Shown here in pieces: positions 43,748 to 53,010 of a stretch of DNA of 64,000 bases. The stretch covers positions 77,131 to 141,130 of the forward strand of contig MSXN01000022.1 in NCBI GenBank assembly GCA_002083555.1. The letters are read 5' to 3'. Every line of letters starts with the position of its first letter. Positions within the stretch are counted from its first letter, which is position 1. A model generated the notes under the pieces. That model saw only the letters and a program-made list of their open reading frames with translations, did no database searches and was not told where the DNA came from. This DNA is from Nitrospira sp. ST-bin5 (lineage in GTDB: Bacteria > Nitrospirota > Nitrospiria > Nitrospirales > Nitrospiraceae). Both the position numbers and the translations under genes were made by a program.

Positions 43748-43888
43748 GGGACCGGATAGTACCGAGAGGGAGATCCTGCTGTCATCAGGAAATGCGCGGC
43801 ATGCGGAGCACGAGGACCCCTTGTCTGGCCTGGCCCTTGACAGGGCGGGGGCCATTGGTCGACAACCCTGAACGCGTCTAAAGAGAGG

Positions 43889-46693
43889 ATGGGCACTGTC
43901 GGCATGCTCCGCTATCGCTATCAACGAATTCTGGTATTGGCGTTCACTAGTCTCCTGAGCGTCTATCTCCTGGCTCCCTTACTGGTGTCTTACGGAGTGA
44001 CGCAGTGGCTGAGTCGCCAGGGGTATCGGAATGTCATTGTGCAGTTGGGATATCCCGGATGGCACGAGCTCTCGATTCCTGTCGTGTCGTTTCAGCTGGA
44101 TCTGGGCGATGAAGTCTTGATGGTGTCTGTGACCAACGTTCAGGTCGAGTATCAACTCCCTGATCTCTTGCACGGCCGAGTCTCGCGGGTGGTGCTGCCC
44201 TATTTGGCCATTCAGATGCTCAACAATCAGGACCCGTCTTCCACTGGCGTACCCGTCGACGCAACTGTGTTGGAAGAGGGACGCGGATCCCCATGGAATG
44301 TGCTCACGGCCGGCGATTTGCTGCGACGAATCCCGGTGTTGCCCTTCGAGGAGGTGCAGCTGAGCCAGGTGACGGTCTTTCGTGAGCAGGCGACAGGTCC
44401 GCTTCGCAGAGTGGCGATTCAGGGTGTGATCGAACAGCGGGACGGTGAACTCGGGGGCCGCTTGTCGTTTCAGGGACGGGAGACGGCGTCGTACATCCTG
44501 TCTCTGACAGGTCATTCAGCGACGACGTGGGCGGCGACGTTGGTGTCGCAACGGCCGCAGGCCGCCCCGATTCTTACCTGGCAGTCGACGGCGCAGGCGC
44601 GTGACGGGCAGGTGCAGGTTGAGGGAAAACTGGAGGTCAATGTTCGAGAGCTGGCTCCGTTCATTGCCTTGGCCGTTCCGATCGGACCGGAGCTGAGCCA
44701 AGTGTCAGGGCACGTGTCCGTCGCATGGACGGGCATGGCTCCGTCCAGCGCGGCACTGAGTGCGCTTCGTGACAGTCCTGAATCCATGTTCCAAGGATCG
44801 TTTCAGACCACCGTGACGTTGCCGGCGTTGAAAGGCGTGGCCAAGCGGATTGCCGTGTCGTCGTCCGGGAACTTTTCGGGCTCTCCGGCGCGGCTGGGCT
44901 GGACGATCGATCCGGGCGTGTTGGGAACGGCGACGGTGAATATGCAGCCTCGCTTTGTGCCGGATGTGGTCAAGTCGTTGCTGCCGCGCGGCGATCAGCC
45001 GATTCGTGTCGAACAGCGCCAGCCACTCCAGGGGGCCCTCTACTGGTCAGAGTCGCCGATTCGCCTGACGGTTGATGGTCCGGTCCATGTGAGTTATGGG
45101 GCGGCGACGGGGCCGCTGGTCGTTGAAGTGGATGCCGTTCATGCGGACCTGATTGGCCAAGACCTCGTGTCGGCCGAAGGGGAGTTCCATTTGCGGGGGC
45201 TGGTGCCCCCCAGTTTGACCGCGGGGGTTGCTGCGCGGGAGATCCGAGGCGATCTGTGGGGACACGTGGTGCTCAAGCAGCGCGATGTGAAGGGCACCTT
45301 GCACGTGCCTTCCGTGATGACGGTGAAGCAGTTTCAACAAGGACCGGTGGCGATGACGTCCTCGACCATTGAGGTGGCTGCCCCGATTCCCGTCCGTTGC
45401 GCGCTGGAATCCGGCCAATGCACGGCCGGTCCGGGAACGCTCCGGATCGGCGCACAGGGGATTCGTTCAGCCGGATACAACGTAACGCTGGCAGAGGGCA
45501 CCGTGACGCTCCAGAGCGCCGAATCCGTAGGGAGTTCCTGGATAGCCCAAGGTGGTATCGATCTCGCCGGAGTGCGAGTCGAGCCGCTGCCAGTGACGCT
45601 TCCGCCGTCTGCGTGGGGGGTGAAGTTTGCCGCGAACCAGGTCGGGTTCAAGGCCGAGGTGCGGGGAGATCTCCCTGGGCGAGAGAGCCTTGTCACAGGG
45701 ACGGTTGCGCAATCGTTTGGAGGGGGGGATGGATCGGCGCGACTGGTACTCGGGCCCCTCCAGTTCGATTCAGGAGCGAATAGTTTGCAGAAGTGGCTGC
45801 CCGGTCTGCCCGCTTCATTCGATCTCACGGCAGGTCGGATAACGGCCAGCACGGAGGTTGCGTGGGCACCCAGTCGATCGAAGGACTCGACATCGGTTGT
45901 GCTCCAGCCTGGCAAGATCACGATCCAGGCGGAACAGCTGTCCGCAGCTGTTCAAGGGATGGCGATCCAGGGGATCAACACGACCTTGGACTTTGATCTC
46001 CATGGGTTTGAATATGTGCGATCGAGTCAGCCGGCGGTGGTGAATGTGGCGGCCATTCAGACGGGGGTGGTGCTGACCAATGTGTCCGTGACAGCCGATC
46101 TGCAGTGGGTACTGTCAGACCCCTGGCCCGTGCTTGATCTCAAGGATATTCAGGCGGGTCTTTTCGGAGGATCTGTGACGAGTCCCGGTCTTCACCTTGA
46201 CCCGGCTAAGCCACCCCACCGACTCGTGTTGTCGTTGCGGCGATTTGATTTGGCGAAGCTCTTGAGTCTTGAACAGCAAAAGGGGCTGCAAGGGACAGGC
46301 CTGTTGAACGGGACAATCCCCCTTACGATGACGGCGAAAGGAGTGAGTGTCAAGGATGGGACGGTGGAGGCAGAAGCGCCGGGCGGGGTGATTCGCTACC
46401 AACCCTCACCGGAGTCCGCGGCCCTCCTGAGCGACGCCGATTCGAGTATGAAGCTGGTGGCACAGGCGCTCAGCAATTTTCAGTACACGGTCCTGAGAGC
46501 CGGAGTGCAGTACGCAGAAGACGGGGTGTTGCAGTTGGCCGCGCAGTTGGAGGGGAGAAATCCGGACATGAAAAAAAGTCCGCCCATCCATTTCAATGTG
46601 AACGTCCAGGAAAATATTCCCGCGCTCTTGCAAAGTCTCCGCCTGGTACAGGATATTGAAGAATCGCTTCAAGGCAAATTGCAACGACGATGA
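43889..46693 (+). CDS. ydbH: YdbH-family AsmA-like intermembrane protein
   Basis: A 934-residue protein with one N-terminal transmembrane helix (about 14-36) and a very long beta-rich periplasmic body, the layout of AsmA-like lipid-bridge proteins. The C-terminal region matches the YdbH (DUF/dicarboxylate transport PF11739) signature: GGVIRYQPSPESAALL, ALSNFQYTVLRAGVQY, LQLAAQLEGRNPDMKKSPPI and FNVNVQENIPALLQSL. In E. coli, YdbH with YnbE and YdbL helps move phospholipids to the outer membrane. The following two genes are exactly those partners. The start (43889 or 43904) is uncertain. Confidence 0.88.
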   Translation: MGTVGMLRYRYQRILVLAFTSLLSVYLLAPLLVSYGVTQWLSRQGYRNVIVQLGYPGWHELSIPVVSFQLDLGDEVLMVSVTNVQVEYQLPDLLHGRVSRVVLPYLAIQMLNNQDPSSTGVPVDATVLEEGRGSPWNVLTAGDLLRRIPVLPFEEVQLSQVTVFREQATGPLRRVAIQGVIEQRDGELGGRLSFQGRETASYILSLTGHSATTWAATLVSQRPQAAPILTWQSTAQARDGQVQVEGKLEVNVRELAPFIALAVPIGPELSQVSGHVSVAWTGMAPSSAALSALRDSPESMFQGSFQTTVTLPALKGVAKRIAVSSSGNFSGSPARLGWTIDPGVLGTATVNMQPRFVPDVVKSLLPRGDQPIRVEQRQPLQGALYWSESPIRLTVDGPVHVSYGAATGPLVVEVDAVHADLIGQDLVSAEGEFHLRGLVPPSLTAGVAAREIRGDLWGHVVLKQRDVKGTLHVPSVMTVKQFQQGPVAMTSSTIEVAAPIPVRCALESGQCTAGPGTLRIGAQGIRSAGYNVTLAEGTVTLQSAESVGSSWIAQGGIDLAGVRVEPLPVTLPPSAWGVKFAANQVGFKAEVRGDLPGRESLVTGTVAQSFGGGDGSARLVLGPLQFDSGANSLQKWLPGLPASFDLTAGRITASTEVAWAPSRSKDSTSVVLQPGKITIQAEQLSAAVQGMAIQGINTTLDFDLHGFEYVRSSQPAVVNVAAIQTGVVLTNVSVTADLQWVLSDPWPVLDLKDIQAGLFGGSVTSPGLHLDPAKPPHRLVLSLRRFDLAKLLSLEQQKGLQGTGLLNGTIPLTMTAKGVSVKDGTVEAEAPGGVIRYQPSPESAALLSDADSSMKLVAQALSNFQYTVLRAGVQYAEDGVLQLAAQLEGRNPDMKKSPPIHFNVNVQENIPALLQSLRLVQDIEESLQGKLQRR

Positions 46694-46710
46694 CGGGGCA
46701 GGGGGATATC

Positions 46711-46908
46711 ATGAGACGATGTGGAGTAGGGGTTGTGGTGGGGCTTTGGCTTGTGTGGGGGATGGCCGGCTGTACGCCCCGTGTGGAGGTGGCCGCACCA
46801 GATAAGCCGATTACCATCAACCTGAATGTGAAGATCGATCATGAGATCCGCGTGAAGGTCGATAAGGATCTCGATCAGGTTCTGTCCAATAACAGCGGAC
46901 TGTTTTAA
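46711..46908 (+). CDS. ynbE: YnbE-like lipoprotein
   Basis: A 65-residue lipoprotein: signal and lipobox (LVWGMAGC), then TPRVEVAAPDKPITINLNVKI and HEIRVKVDKDLDQVLSNN, the YnbE pattern. E. coli YnbE stacks on the YdbH end at the outer membrane to complete a bridge. Start is ATG 46711 with GGGGGA before it; a frame opening at 46690 overlaps the ydbH stop. Second gene of the trio. Confidence 0.85.
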   Translation: MRRCGVGVVVGLWLVWGMAGCTPRVEVAAPDKPITINLNVKIDHEIRVKVDKDLDQVLSNNSGLF

Positions 46909-46929
46909 CGAACGGCAAAGGAGATGAGG

Positions 46930-47265
46930 ATGGCCCGCATACGCATGACGGTCGGTGTGGTTCTTGTGGCTCTCTGTGTGGGGACCGGGTTTTCCGCCTG
47001 GGCGTTGTCGCTGGATGAGGCGAAAGCCAAGGGCCAGGTAGGAGAAAAGGCTAGCGGCTATCTGGGTGCCGTGACGAGCGGGAACGCCGATGTACAGGCG
47101 CTGGTCAGCGACATCAATCAGAAGCGAAAGCAGGCCTATGAAGAGATTGCGAGACGCAACGGCACCAGTCTGAACTCCGTCGAGACCCTGGCCGGAGAGA
47201 AGGCCATTCAAAATACGAAGCCCGGGAATATGGTTGAGGGGCCCGGAGGCTGGGTGAAAAAGTAA
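46930..47265 (+). CDS. ydbL: YdbL-like periplasmic protein (DUF1318)
   Basis: A 111-residue exported protein with a signal peptide ending near SAWA, then LSLDEAKAKGQVGEKASGYLG and VSDINQKRKQAYEEIARRNGTSL, the DUF1318/YdbL pattern. In E. coli YdbL acts as a chaperone-like modulator of YdbH-YnbE assembly. ATG 46930 is chosen because AAAGGAG lies six bases upstream; the ATG at 46924 directly abuts the site. Third gene of the trio. Confidence 0.86.
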   Translation: MARIRMTVGVVLVALCVGTGFSAWALSLDEAKAKGQVGEKASGYLGAVTSGNADVQALVSDINQKRKQAYEEIARRNGTSLNSVETLAGEKAIQNTKPGNMVEGPGGWVKK

Positions 47266-47270
47266 TCAAT

Positions 47271-47915
47271 CTATCCGTAGCGATCGTTTTTCCACGGGAG
47301 TGCGGTATTGGAGTAGCCTCGCACTTCCCAGAATCCCTTTTCATCTTTATCTGAAAACGTGATCTCCTTGATCCACTTTGCGCCTTTCCACGCATAGCGC
47401 TTCGGGACAATGACACGGACCGGGCCGCCGTGTTCCTTGGTAAGCGGCTTCTCGTTCCATTTATACGTCAGCAGCACATCGGCATCGTCGCAGACTTCGA
47501 TGGGTAAGTTCGTCGTGTAGTCATCGTACGACTTGAAGAGGACGAACTTTGCAAGAGAGAGCGGTTTCACGGTGGACATGATCTGTCTGAAGCTCACCCC
47601 TTCCCAGTCGTTGTCGTAGCGGCTCCAGGAGGTGACGCAGTGAAAATCCGAGCGGTCTTGGATATGGGGCTGTTGGAGAAACTGTTCCCAGGTCCAGGTT
47701 ACAGGCGTGGTGACGAAGCCCCCGATGGTCAGGGTCCAGTCTGAGAGCGGAATCTCTGGTTTAAATCCCAGGTCCAGCACGGGAAAGGTTTCGACGAGAT
47801 GTTGTCCCGGCGGAAGCCGGTCGTCGCCTTCATAGAAGACTTCGCGTTCTTCGCCTCCTCGCCGGGCTTTTGCCCACTGCTCTTTGGATTGTGTTAACCG
47901 GGAATCATCGTCCAT
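47271..47915 (-). CDS. Sulfite oxidase-like molybdopterin oxidoreductase
   Basis: A 214-residue protein with the sulfite oxidase/YedY molybdopterin-binding fold: WTLTIGGFVTTPVTWTWEQFL, the Mo-ligand Cys in DFHCVTSWSR, WEGVSFRQIM, HGGPVRVIVPKRYAWKGAKWI and GYSNTALPW. It lacks a Tat signal peptide, cytochrome domain and dimer domain, so it is a small, probably cytoplasmic form. Substrate unknown. ATG 47915 is preceded by GGAGG. It is convergent with ydbL. Confidence 0.9.
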   Translation of the reverse strand: MDDDSRLTQSKEQWAKARRGGEEREVFYEGDDRLPPGQHLVETFPVLDLGFKPEIPLSDWTLTIGGFVTTPVTWTWEQFLQQPHIQDRSDFHCVTSWSRYDNDWEGVSFRQIMSTVKPLSLAKFVLFKSYDDYTTNLPIEVCDDADVLLTYKWNEKPLTKEHGGPVRVIVPKRYAWKGAKWIKEITFSDKDEKGFWEVRGYSNTALPWKNDRYG

Positions 47916-48070
47916 AGTCTGGCCTCCAGTCGAAGGGTACGGGAATCAGGCCTCCTTTGACAAGTCGCCCCGATTGATCCGCTTCGTTCGACCATCTCAC
48001 AGACGTTGAATTTCCTTCTCGAATCAACGGTCTGGGGGCACAATAGGACCTGCTACACTTGTATACCTCT

Positions 48071-48652
48071 ATGAGATCCCGTCCTATGCTCAGAATTCTT
48101 GTGAGACGATATCGTCCGGTCACTGGCTGGGCTCTACTTGTGGCAGCGCTAGTGTTGACCTGGGCAGGGGAGGGAAGCGTTGCCTGGGCTGAGCGGAAGG
48201 CCCCAGTGGGACAGGGAGGAGTCGCCAGCAATCGCTTGGCTGGCGGCCAGCAGCCGTTGCGTCCGTCTGCTCCGGTCCAAAAAGACCTGGGGATTTCCAA
48301 AAAGCAGCGAGTCGGGAAGAGTCCCTCCCTGGAAAAGGGCAAGGGGCTGGCAAGGGAACGGTCTGTCCGCCGCGCGCATCGCCGTGCGCGAGCAACCAAA
48401 CCGCTCAAGCCACAGGCCATGCTTACGCCGAAGCCTGACGCGTCCTATCATGGGATGCTTCAGCAGCCGCAGCGGTATACCCCGCGTTACGAGCATGGCA
48501 AGGGAGGGGTTCCAAACCCGAATGCCGGCGCGCTGCTCCACGAGCACTTCCAAGAACTCGACAAGAATCGAGACGGCTCGATCGATCCGTTTGAGCGGGC
48601 CTTGGGCCGGCTCGATCTTGATCGCGATCTCGCAGATCGCCAGTGGCAGTAA
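48071..48652 (+). CDS. Secreted basic protein with one EF-hand
   Basis: A roughly 193-residue protein: signal segment (PVTGWALLVAALVLTWAG), a long Lys/Arg/Gln/Pro-rich stretch with many basic residues, and near the C-terminus an EF-hand-like loop DKNRDGSIDPFE. A second weaker loop (DLDRDLADRQ) follows. Calcium binding is plausible. Start is uncertain among TTG 48059, ATG 48071 and ATG 48086. Family not recognised; the only domain evidence is the EF-hand loop. Confidence 0.7.
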   Translation: MRSRPMLRILVRRYRPVTGWALLVAALVLTWAGEGSVAWAERKAPVGQGGVASNRLAGGQQPLRPSAPVQKDLGISKKQRVGKSPSLEKGKGLARERSVRRAHRRARATKPLKPQAMLTPKPDASYHGMLQQPQRYTPRYEHGKGGVPNPNAGALLHEHFQELDKNRDGSIDPFERALGRLDLDRDLADRQWQ

Positions 48653-48733
48653 ATCTGCAATTGCTTCAGGAAAATCTTCCGGCCACCGATAGAGGTATTA
48701 GGTATGCGTAGCAGGCATGACAGGGAGGGATGG

Positions 48734-48970
48734 ATGCGGACCGGACTCTGCGTGGCGGTACTCCTCAGTTTCGGGTGTGCGGGAACTCCCGCCGCTACGA
48801 CCAACAACCTGGCGGAGACCTCTCCCCAGGATCCGTGCGCCTCTCGCCTGCAACAGTCTGACCGTGGCGATATCCGTGGGCGTTCCTGCCACGATCAACA
48901 TGCCTGGTGGAATGACGTCGGTAATGCGCTGAGTGGTGCCGCCACGGCGGTTCGACTCCCACGCCCGTAG
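48734..48970 (+). CDS. Short putative lipoprotein, unknown
   Basis: A 78-residue protein with a signal and lipobox (CVAVLLSFGC). The mature part has three cysteines (QDPCASRL, GRSCHDQ) and no recognised family. GGGAGGG lies just upstream of the ATG. The composition is compatible with coding, but another frame on the same strand is also open, so the call is modest. Confidence 0.5.
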   Translation: MRTGLCVAVLLSFGCAGTPAATTNNLAETSPQDPCASRLQQSDRGDIRGRSCHDQHAWWNDVGNALSGAATAVRLPRP

Positions 48971-49203
48971 ATTTGCACGCAGAACCGGCCGGTCAGGCCA
49001 GACCCCTTCCCTCGAGCAGGCTCCTCTGACTTTGGTCCGTTGTCCTCATTCTGTTTCAGCCACCCACATCCAGATACCAACCCCGTCCGTACCTCTTCAT
49101 AGCGATCATGTGCGGCTTGGTCTGCGCCCCTCTTGTAAGAAACCGGCTGCGGCGTCGACTATACGGGCAGGTTGTTCCATTGACAGACCTGGGAGGAGTC
49201 CCC

Positions 49204-49941
49204 ATGATACTCGACGAAGCCGCTATGACTAGCCAAGCGCCGACGACCAACCCATCCCAGCAATCAAACGGAAGCAAGTTCGCCATGATGGCAGGCATCG
49301 TCCTGGCTATCGGACTGTTTTTCTACTTCGACCTGGGAAGGGTTCTGTCTCTGGACGCCTTAAAAAGTAATCGTGACCATTTGCTGGCCTTCACCGAGGC
49401 GAATTATGCGACGGCGGTCGGTCTCTTTATCCTTGCCTATATCGTGGTGACGGGCTTGTCCCTGCCGGGGGCGGTCATTCTGACGCTGGCCGGAGGATTT
49501 CTGTTTGGTAGTGTCCTGGGCACCCTCTTTGTGAACCTTGGCGCGACGACCGGGGCGACGCTGGCCTTCCTAACGGCGCGCTATCTGTTGCGCGACTGGG
49601 TGGAGGAGAAGTTTGGGAAGTGGCTGGGACCCGTTCAGCAGGGCTTTACCAACAATGCGTTCAGTTATCTGATGACATTGCGTCTGATTCCCTTGTTCCC
49701 GTTCTTCGTAGTGAATTTAGTCTCCGGCCTCACCCGTATGAACGTGGGAACCTATATTGCGGCAACGGCGCTGGGTATTATTCCGGGTTCGTTCGTCTAT
49801 GCCTACGCTGGCCGGCAGTTGGGAACGATCAACTCCTTGAAGGAAATCGCCTCGCCGAATGTCATTGGAGCCTTTGTGCTGTTGGGGCTGTTGGCCCTCA
49901 TTCCGACGGTCTATAAGAAACTTAGAGGAGCGCGAGGATGA
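49204..49941 (+). CDS. TVP38/TMEM64 (VTT domain) membrane protein
   Basis: A 245-residue inner-membrane protein of the DedA/TVP38 superfamily with about six hydrophobic helices. The VTT signature is visible in LSLPGAVILTLAGGFLFGS and RLIPLFPFFVVNLVSGLTRM. Related proteins act in lipid handling and membrane homeostasis. Start is ATG 49204 with GGGAGGAG before it. Its stop overlaps the next gene as ATGA, so it is coupled to the flavoprotein downstream, a recurrent pairing. Confidence 0.9.
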   Translation: MILDEAAMTSQAPTTNPSQQSNGSKFAMMAGIVLAIGLFFYFDLGRVLSLDALKSNRDHLLAFTEANYATAVGLFILAYIVVTGLSLPGAVILTLAGGFLFGSVLGTLFVNLGATTGATLAFLTARYLLRDWVEEKFGKWLGPVQQGFTNNAFSYLMTLRLIPLFPFFVVNLVSGLTRMNVGTYIAATALGIIPGSFVYAYAGRQLGTINSLKEIASPNVIGAFVLLGLLALIPTVYKKLRGARG

Positions 49942-51491
49942 GTCAGCAAGATGAGAGCCTGATGCTGCCGGACGATGAGCATAATCAGCGGCTTGTCGCC
50001 AATGTGCATCCTGCTGGCTGGGTCAATCCGGAGCCGTCCGGTCGCTACAACATGGTAGTCATCGGGGCTGGGACAGCCGGCTTAATCACGGCTGTCATCG
50101 CCGCGAGCTTGGGCGCGAAGGTCGCGCTGATCGAAAAGCATCTGATGGGCGGAGATTGTCTGAATGTGGGCTGTGTACCGTCAAAGGGAGTCATTCGCGC
50201 CGCGCGGGCCTGGGCTGATCTCAGGAAGGCCGAGGAATTCGGTATTCATATTCCACCCGGAGTGAAGTACGACTTCGGGGCTGCGATGGCCCGGATGCGC
50301 AAACTGCGGGCTCGGATCAGCCACAACGACGCGGCACAGCGTTATAGCAAGTTGGGAGTCGATGTCTACATCGGCAGCGGACGGTTTGCCGGCCTTGATT
50401 CGATTCAGGTCGAAGGGCCGGCCGGCAAGCGCTCGCTGAAGTTTGTGAAAGCGGCGATTTGCACCGGCGCGCGCGCTTCCGCGCCACAGATTCCCGGGCT
50501 GCAAGAGGCGGGCTATCTCACCAATGAAACGGTGTTTTCTCTCACGGAGTTGCCGCCACGCCTCGCGGTGATCGGCGCGGGGCCGATCGGGTGCGAGTTA
50601 GCGCAATCGTTTGCCCGGTTTGGCAGCCAGGTCTCTTTGATCGAAGCCCAGCACGGCATTCTGCCGAATGAGGATCGAGATGCGGCACAGATCGTGGAAC
50701 AGCAGATGGTGAAGGATGGGGTGCAACTCCTCTGTTGCGGCAAAGATCTGAAGGTCAGCAGGGCGGACGGCGTGAAGCGTCTCACGGTTGATTCCCATGG
50801 CCAACAGTACAACGTGGCGGTCGATGAAATTCTGGTGGGTGTTGGCCGCACTGCGAATGTGGAAGGGCTGGGGCTGGATGCGGTCGGGGTCGAGTTCGAT
50901 CAGAATGGGGTCAAGGTGAATGGCCGGTTACAGACCAGCAACCCGCGCATCTTCGCGGCGGGGGATGTTTGTTCCCGCCACAAATTTACCCACGCCGCCG
51001 ATGCGATGGCGCAGATCGTGATCCAAAATGCCCTGTTTCCCCATCCGTTCGGTTTGGGCTATGCCAGCGTGGATTCGCTGATCATGCCCTGGTGCACGTT
51101 CACAGAGCCGGAGATTGCACACGTCGGGATGTATGAGAAGGATGCGAAGGAGAAAGGGATCGAGGTCGAAACCTATACGTTCAAGCTGGATGAAGTCGAT
51201 CGTGCCATCCTTGACGGCGAAGACGAAGGATTTGCGCGGGTCCACATTCAAAAGGGTTCGGACAAGATCCTGGGAGCGACGATTGTGGCAGCGCATGCCG
51301 GCGAGATGATCAGCGAATTCTCCGTGCTGATGAAAGCCGGTCTCGGGGCGAAGACGATTGCCGGAACCATCCATCCCTATCCCACCCAGGCGGAGGTCAA
51401 TAAGAAGGTCGTGAATCTCTGGCGCAAGGCACACTTCACGCAGGCGACCAGGAATCGGCTCATCAAACTCTTTGTCTGGATGAGGAGGTAG
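49938..51491 (+). CDS. Pyridine nucleotide-disulfide oxidoreductase (mercuric-reductase-like)
   Basis: A 517-residue FAD/NAD(P)H flavoprotein of the class I disulfide oxidoreductases. FAD motif MVVIGAGTAGLITAV; redox disulfide in GGDCLNVGCVPSKG (Cys74, Cys79); NAD motif LAVIGAGPIGCELAQ; FAD loop IFAAGDVC; and a C-terminal dimerisation domain with AGTIHPYPTQAEVNKK containing the His-Glu-type active-site region. It lacks the N-terminal metal-binding domain and the C-terminal cysteine pair of MerA, so mercury reduction is unlikely despite the family name. Coupled to the TVP38 gene. Confidence 0.9.
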   Translation: MSQQDESLMLPDDEHNQRLVANVHPAGWVNPEPSGRYNMVVIGAGTAGLITAVIAASLGAKVALIEKHLMGGDCLNVGCVPSKGVIRAARAWADLRKAEEFGIHIPPGVKYDFGAAMARMRKLRARISHNDAAQRYSKLGVDVYIGSGRFAGLDSIQVEGPAGKRSLKFVKAAICTGARASAPQIPGLQEAGYLTNETVFSLTELPPRLAVIGAGPIGCELAQSFARFGSQVSLIEAQHGILPNEDRDAAQIVEQQMVKDGVQLLCCGKDLKVSRADGVKRLTVDSHGQQYNVAVDEILVGVGRTANVEGLGLDAVGVEFDQNGVKVNGRLQTSNPRIFAAGDVCSRHKFTHAADAMAQIVIQNALFPHPFGLGYASVDSLIMPWCTFTEPEIAHVGMYEKDAKEKGIEVETYTFKLDEVDRAILDGEDEGFARVHIQKGSDKILGATIVAAHAGEMISEFSVLMKAGLGAKTIAGTIHPYPTQAEVNKKVVNLWRKAHFTQATRNRLIKLFVWMRR

Positions 51492-51503
51492 GAGAGGAAC
51501 GGC

Positions 51504-52256
51504 ATGACGGCCTTGCAGAGGGTGGTGTCGCTCACGGTTCTGATCTCAGGCGGCCTCGGTGGTCAGGTAATGTCCTGGGGGCAATCTGCGCCGGTCATCG
51601 AGGTTGGAAAGTTCTCCTCGGATCAGCCCGGGACAGGCCTTCCTGGCGGCTGGAAGCCCCTGACGTTCAAGAAGATTCCGAAGCAGACGGAATATGCGCT
51701 AATGAAAGATGGTGAACAGGTGGTGGTGAAGGCCACGAGTGACGCTTCAGCCTCCGGGCTGACGAAGGAAGTGGCCATCAATCCCAAAGACTATCCTATT
51801 GTCCGCTGGCGCTGGAAGGTCGAGAATCTGCTTCAGCATAGCGACGTGAGCCGGAAGGACGGGGACGATTACCCGGCCCGGCTCTATATTACGTTTGCCT
51901 ATGATCCCGGCCATGTGAGCTTCGGGAGGAAGTTGAAGTACAAAGCGGGCCGGGCGCTCTTCGGCGACATTCCCATCGGAGCGTTGAACTATATTTGGGA
52001 AACCAAGACGCCGGTTGGCACGATTGTCGAGAATGCCTATACGGACTTTGCTCAGATGATTGTGGTCGAAAGCGGATCGTCGAAAGTGGGGATGTGGGTA
52101 GAAGAGGAGCGGAATATCTATGAAGACTACAAAAAGGCGTTCGGCGAAGAGCCTCCGTTGATCAATGGGGTCGCGATCATGAGTGATACGGACAATACCA
52201 AGGAGAGGGCGGTCGCGTTCTATGGGGATATTGAATTCAGGAAGACGGCAAAGTAA
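51504..52256 (+). CDS. Secreted DUF3047 protein
   Basis: A 250-residue exported protein with signal peptide (VVSLTVLISGGLGGQVMS). The body matches DUF3047: GWKPLTFKKIPKQTEYAL, IVRWRWKVENLL, DYPARLYITFAYDP, NYIWETKTPVGTIVEN and GVAIMSDTDNT. No catalytic site is known; a carbohydrate-binding-like beta sandwich is suggested by the family. It is 12 bases after the flavoprotein, so it belongs to the TVP38-flavoprotein operon. Confidence 0.87.
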   Translation: MTALQRVVSLTVLISGGLGGQVMSWGQSAPVIEVGKFSSDQPGTGLPGGWKPLTFKKIPKQTEYALMKDGEQVVVKATSDASASGLTKEVAINPKDYPIVRWRWKVENLLQHSDVSRKDGDDYPARLYITFAYDPGHVSFGRKLKYKAGRALFGDIPIGALNYIWETKTPVGTIVENAYTDFAQMIVVESGSSKVGMWVEEERNIYEDYKKAFGEEPPLINGVAIMSDTDNTKERAVAFYGDIEFRKTAK

Positions 52257-52284
52257 TCGATAGCCGGTTCCGGACAAAGCAAAA

Positions 52285-52311
52285 GGGGCCGGCCTGTACA
52301 GGGCCGGCCCC
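52285..52311. terminator. Bidirectional intrinsic terminator
   Basis: A 10-bp G-C stem (52285-52294 with 52302-52311) has a TGTACAG loop. On the minus strand it is followed by TTTTGCTTTG, a good terminator for the gene at 52360; it also lies just after the DUF3047 stop. Confidence 0.75.
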
Positions 52312-52359
52312 CCTCGAGGACCGTTCCGCACCCGGGTGGGTGCGCGGATTCAAACATCG

Positions 52360-52767
52360 TTACTGCACGGAATTCGCGAAGCCACCCCGCGTGATTTCGG
52401 CGCGGACCGTGTCCCCGACCTTCTTCTGCTTGATGTGTTTCGTCCCCTGGCCGACATACAGTTTCACCTGATTGCCTTCGTAGTCTTCAACAATGTACGC
52501 ATTACCATCCACTTGCTTGAGCGTCCCGCCTACGGTCTTCCAGGCCGGACCCGGCTTTGAGTCGTGCTCGCCTGCCCTCGGCGCATGGCCAACTTCAGGA
52601 ATATGGCCGGTAGACGAGGCGGCAGCTGCGGCAGAAGAATGGTGCATGCCGGACGACTTCTTCTTCGCCTCTTTATCTTTGGCCAACGCCGGCGCAGCGG
52701 CCAACGCCACCATGGCGAGGGCGGCAACAGCGATCGTCATCATGGGGCTCTTCATCTGGCTCTTCAT
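52360..52767 (-). CDS. Small secreted protein, unknown
   Basis: A 135-residue exported protein: signal peptide (MTIAVAALAMVALAAAPALA), a Lys/His/Ser/Ala-rich linker, and a C-terminal domain GGTLKQVDGNAYIVEDYEGN with VKLYVGQGTKHI and VGDTVRAEI. The latter resembles a small OB-like beta barrel as found in DUF5666-type or cation-binding proteins (weak). ATG 52767 has AAGGAGG six bases upstream. It stands alone between two plus-strand operons and ends at an intrinsic terminator. Confidence 0.8.
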   Translation of the reverse strand: MKSQMKSPMMTIAVAALAMVALAAAPALAKDKEAKKKSSGMHHSSAAAAASSTGHIPEVGHAPRAGEHDSKPGPAWKTVGGTLKQVDGNAYIVEDYEGNQVKLYVGQGTKHIKQKKVGDTVRAEITRGGFANSVQ

Positions 52768-53010
52768 CGACAACCTCCTTAGAAATGAACGGTGCATAGT
52801 TCTTGGTTTGCCATACAGCAAGGCACATGCCGAAAGCGGGCTGTCGAGGACTTCCTGGAGAAACAATAGGTTAGGATGTGGTTCTAAGGAGGGACACGTA
52901 GACCGCATGGTGAGGGGAAAAAAAACGGCCGTAGCCCGTGCAAATCTGATCAGGATGACAGCATATGGCGCCGGTCGGTATGTGTGTAATCGGATGGGGT
53001 TATAGCCAGA

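Noticed and set aside
43875..43881. CGTCTAA immediately upstream of ydbH
   Set aside because: The matching TGTTTAC word is absent 16 bases upstream, and the site is only a few bases from the start codon, so it is not counted as a fourth ECF site.
49938..51491. Mercury-resistance function for the flavoprotein
   Set aside because: It has no N-terminal metal-binding domain, no C-terminal Cys pair and no mer genes nearby, so the mercuric reductase name is misleading.
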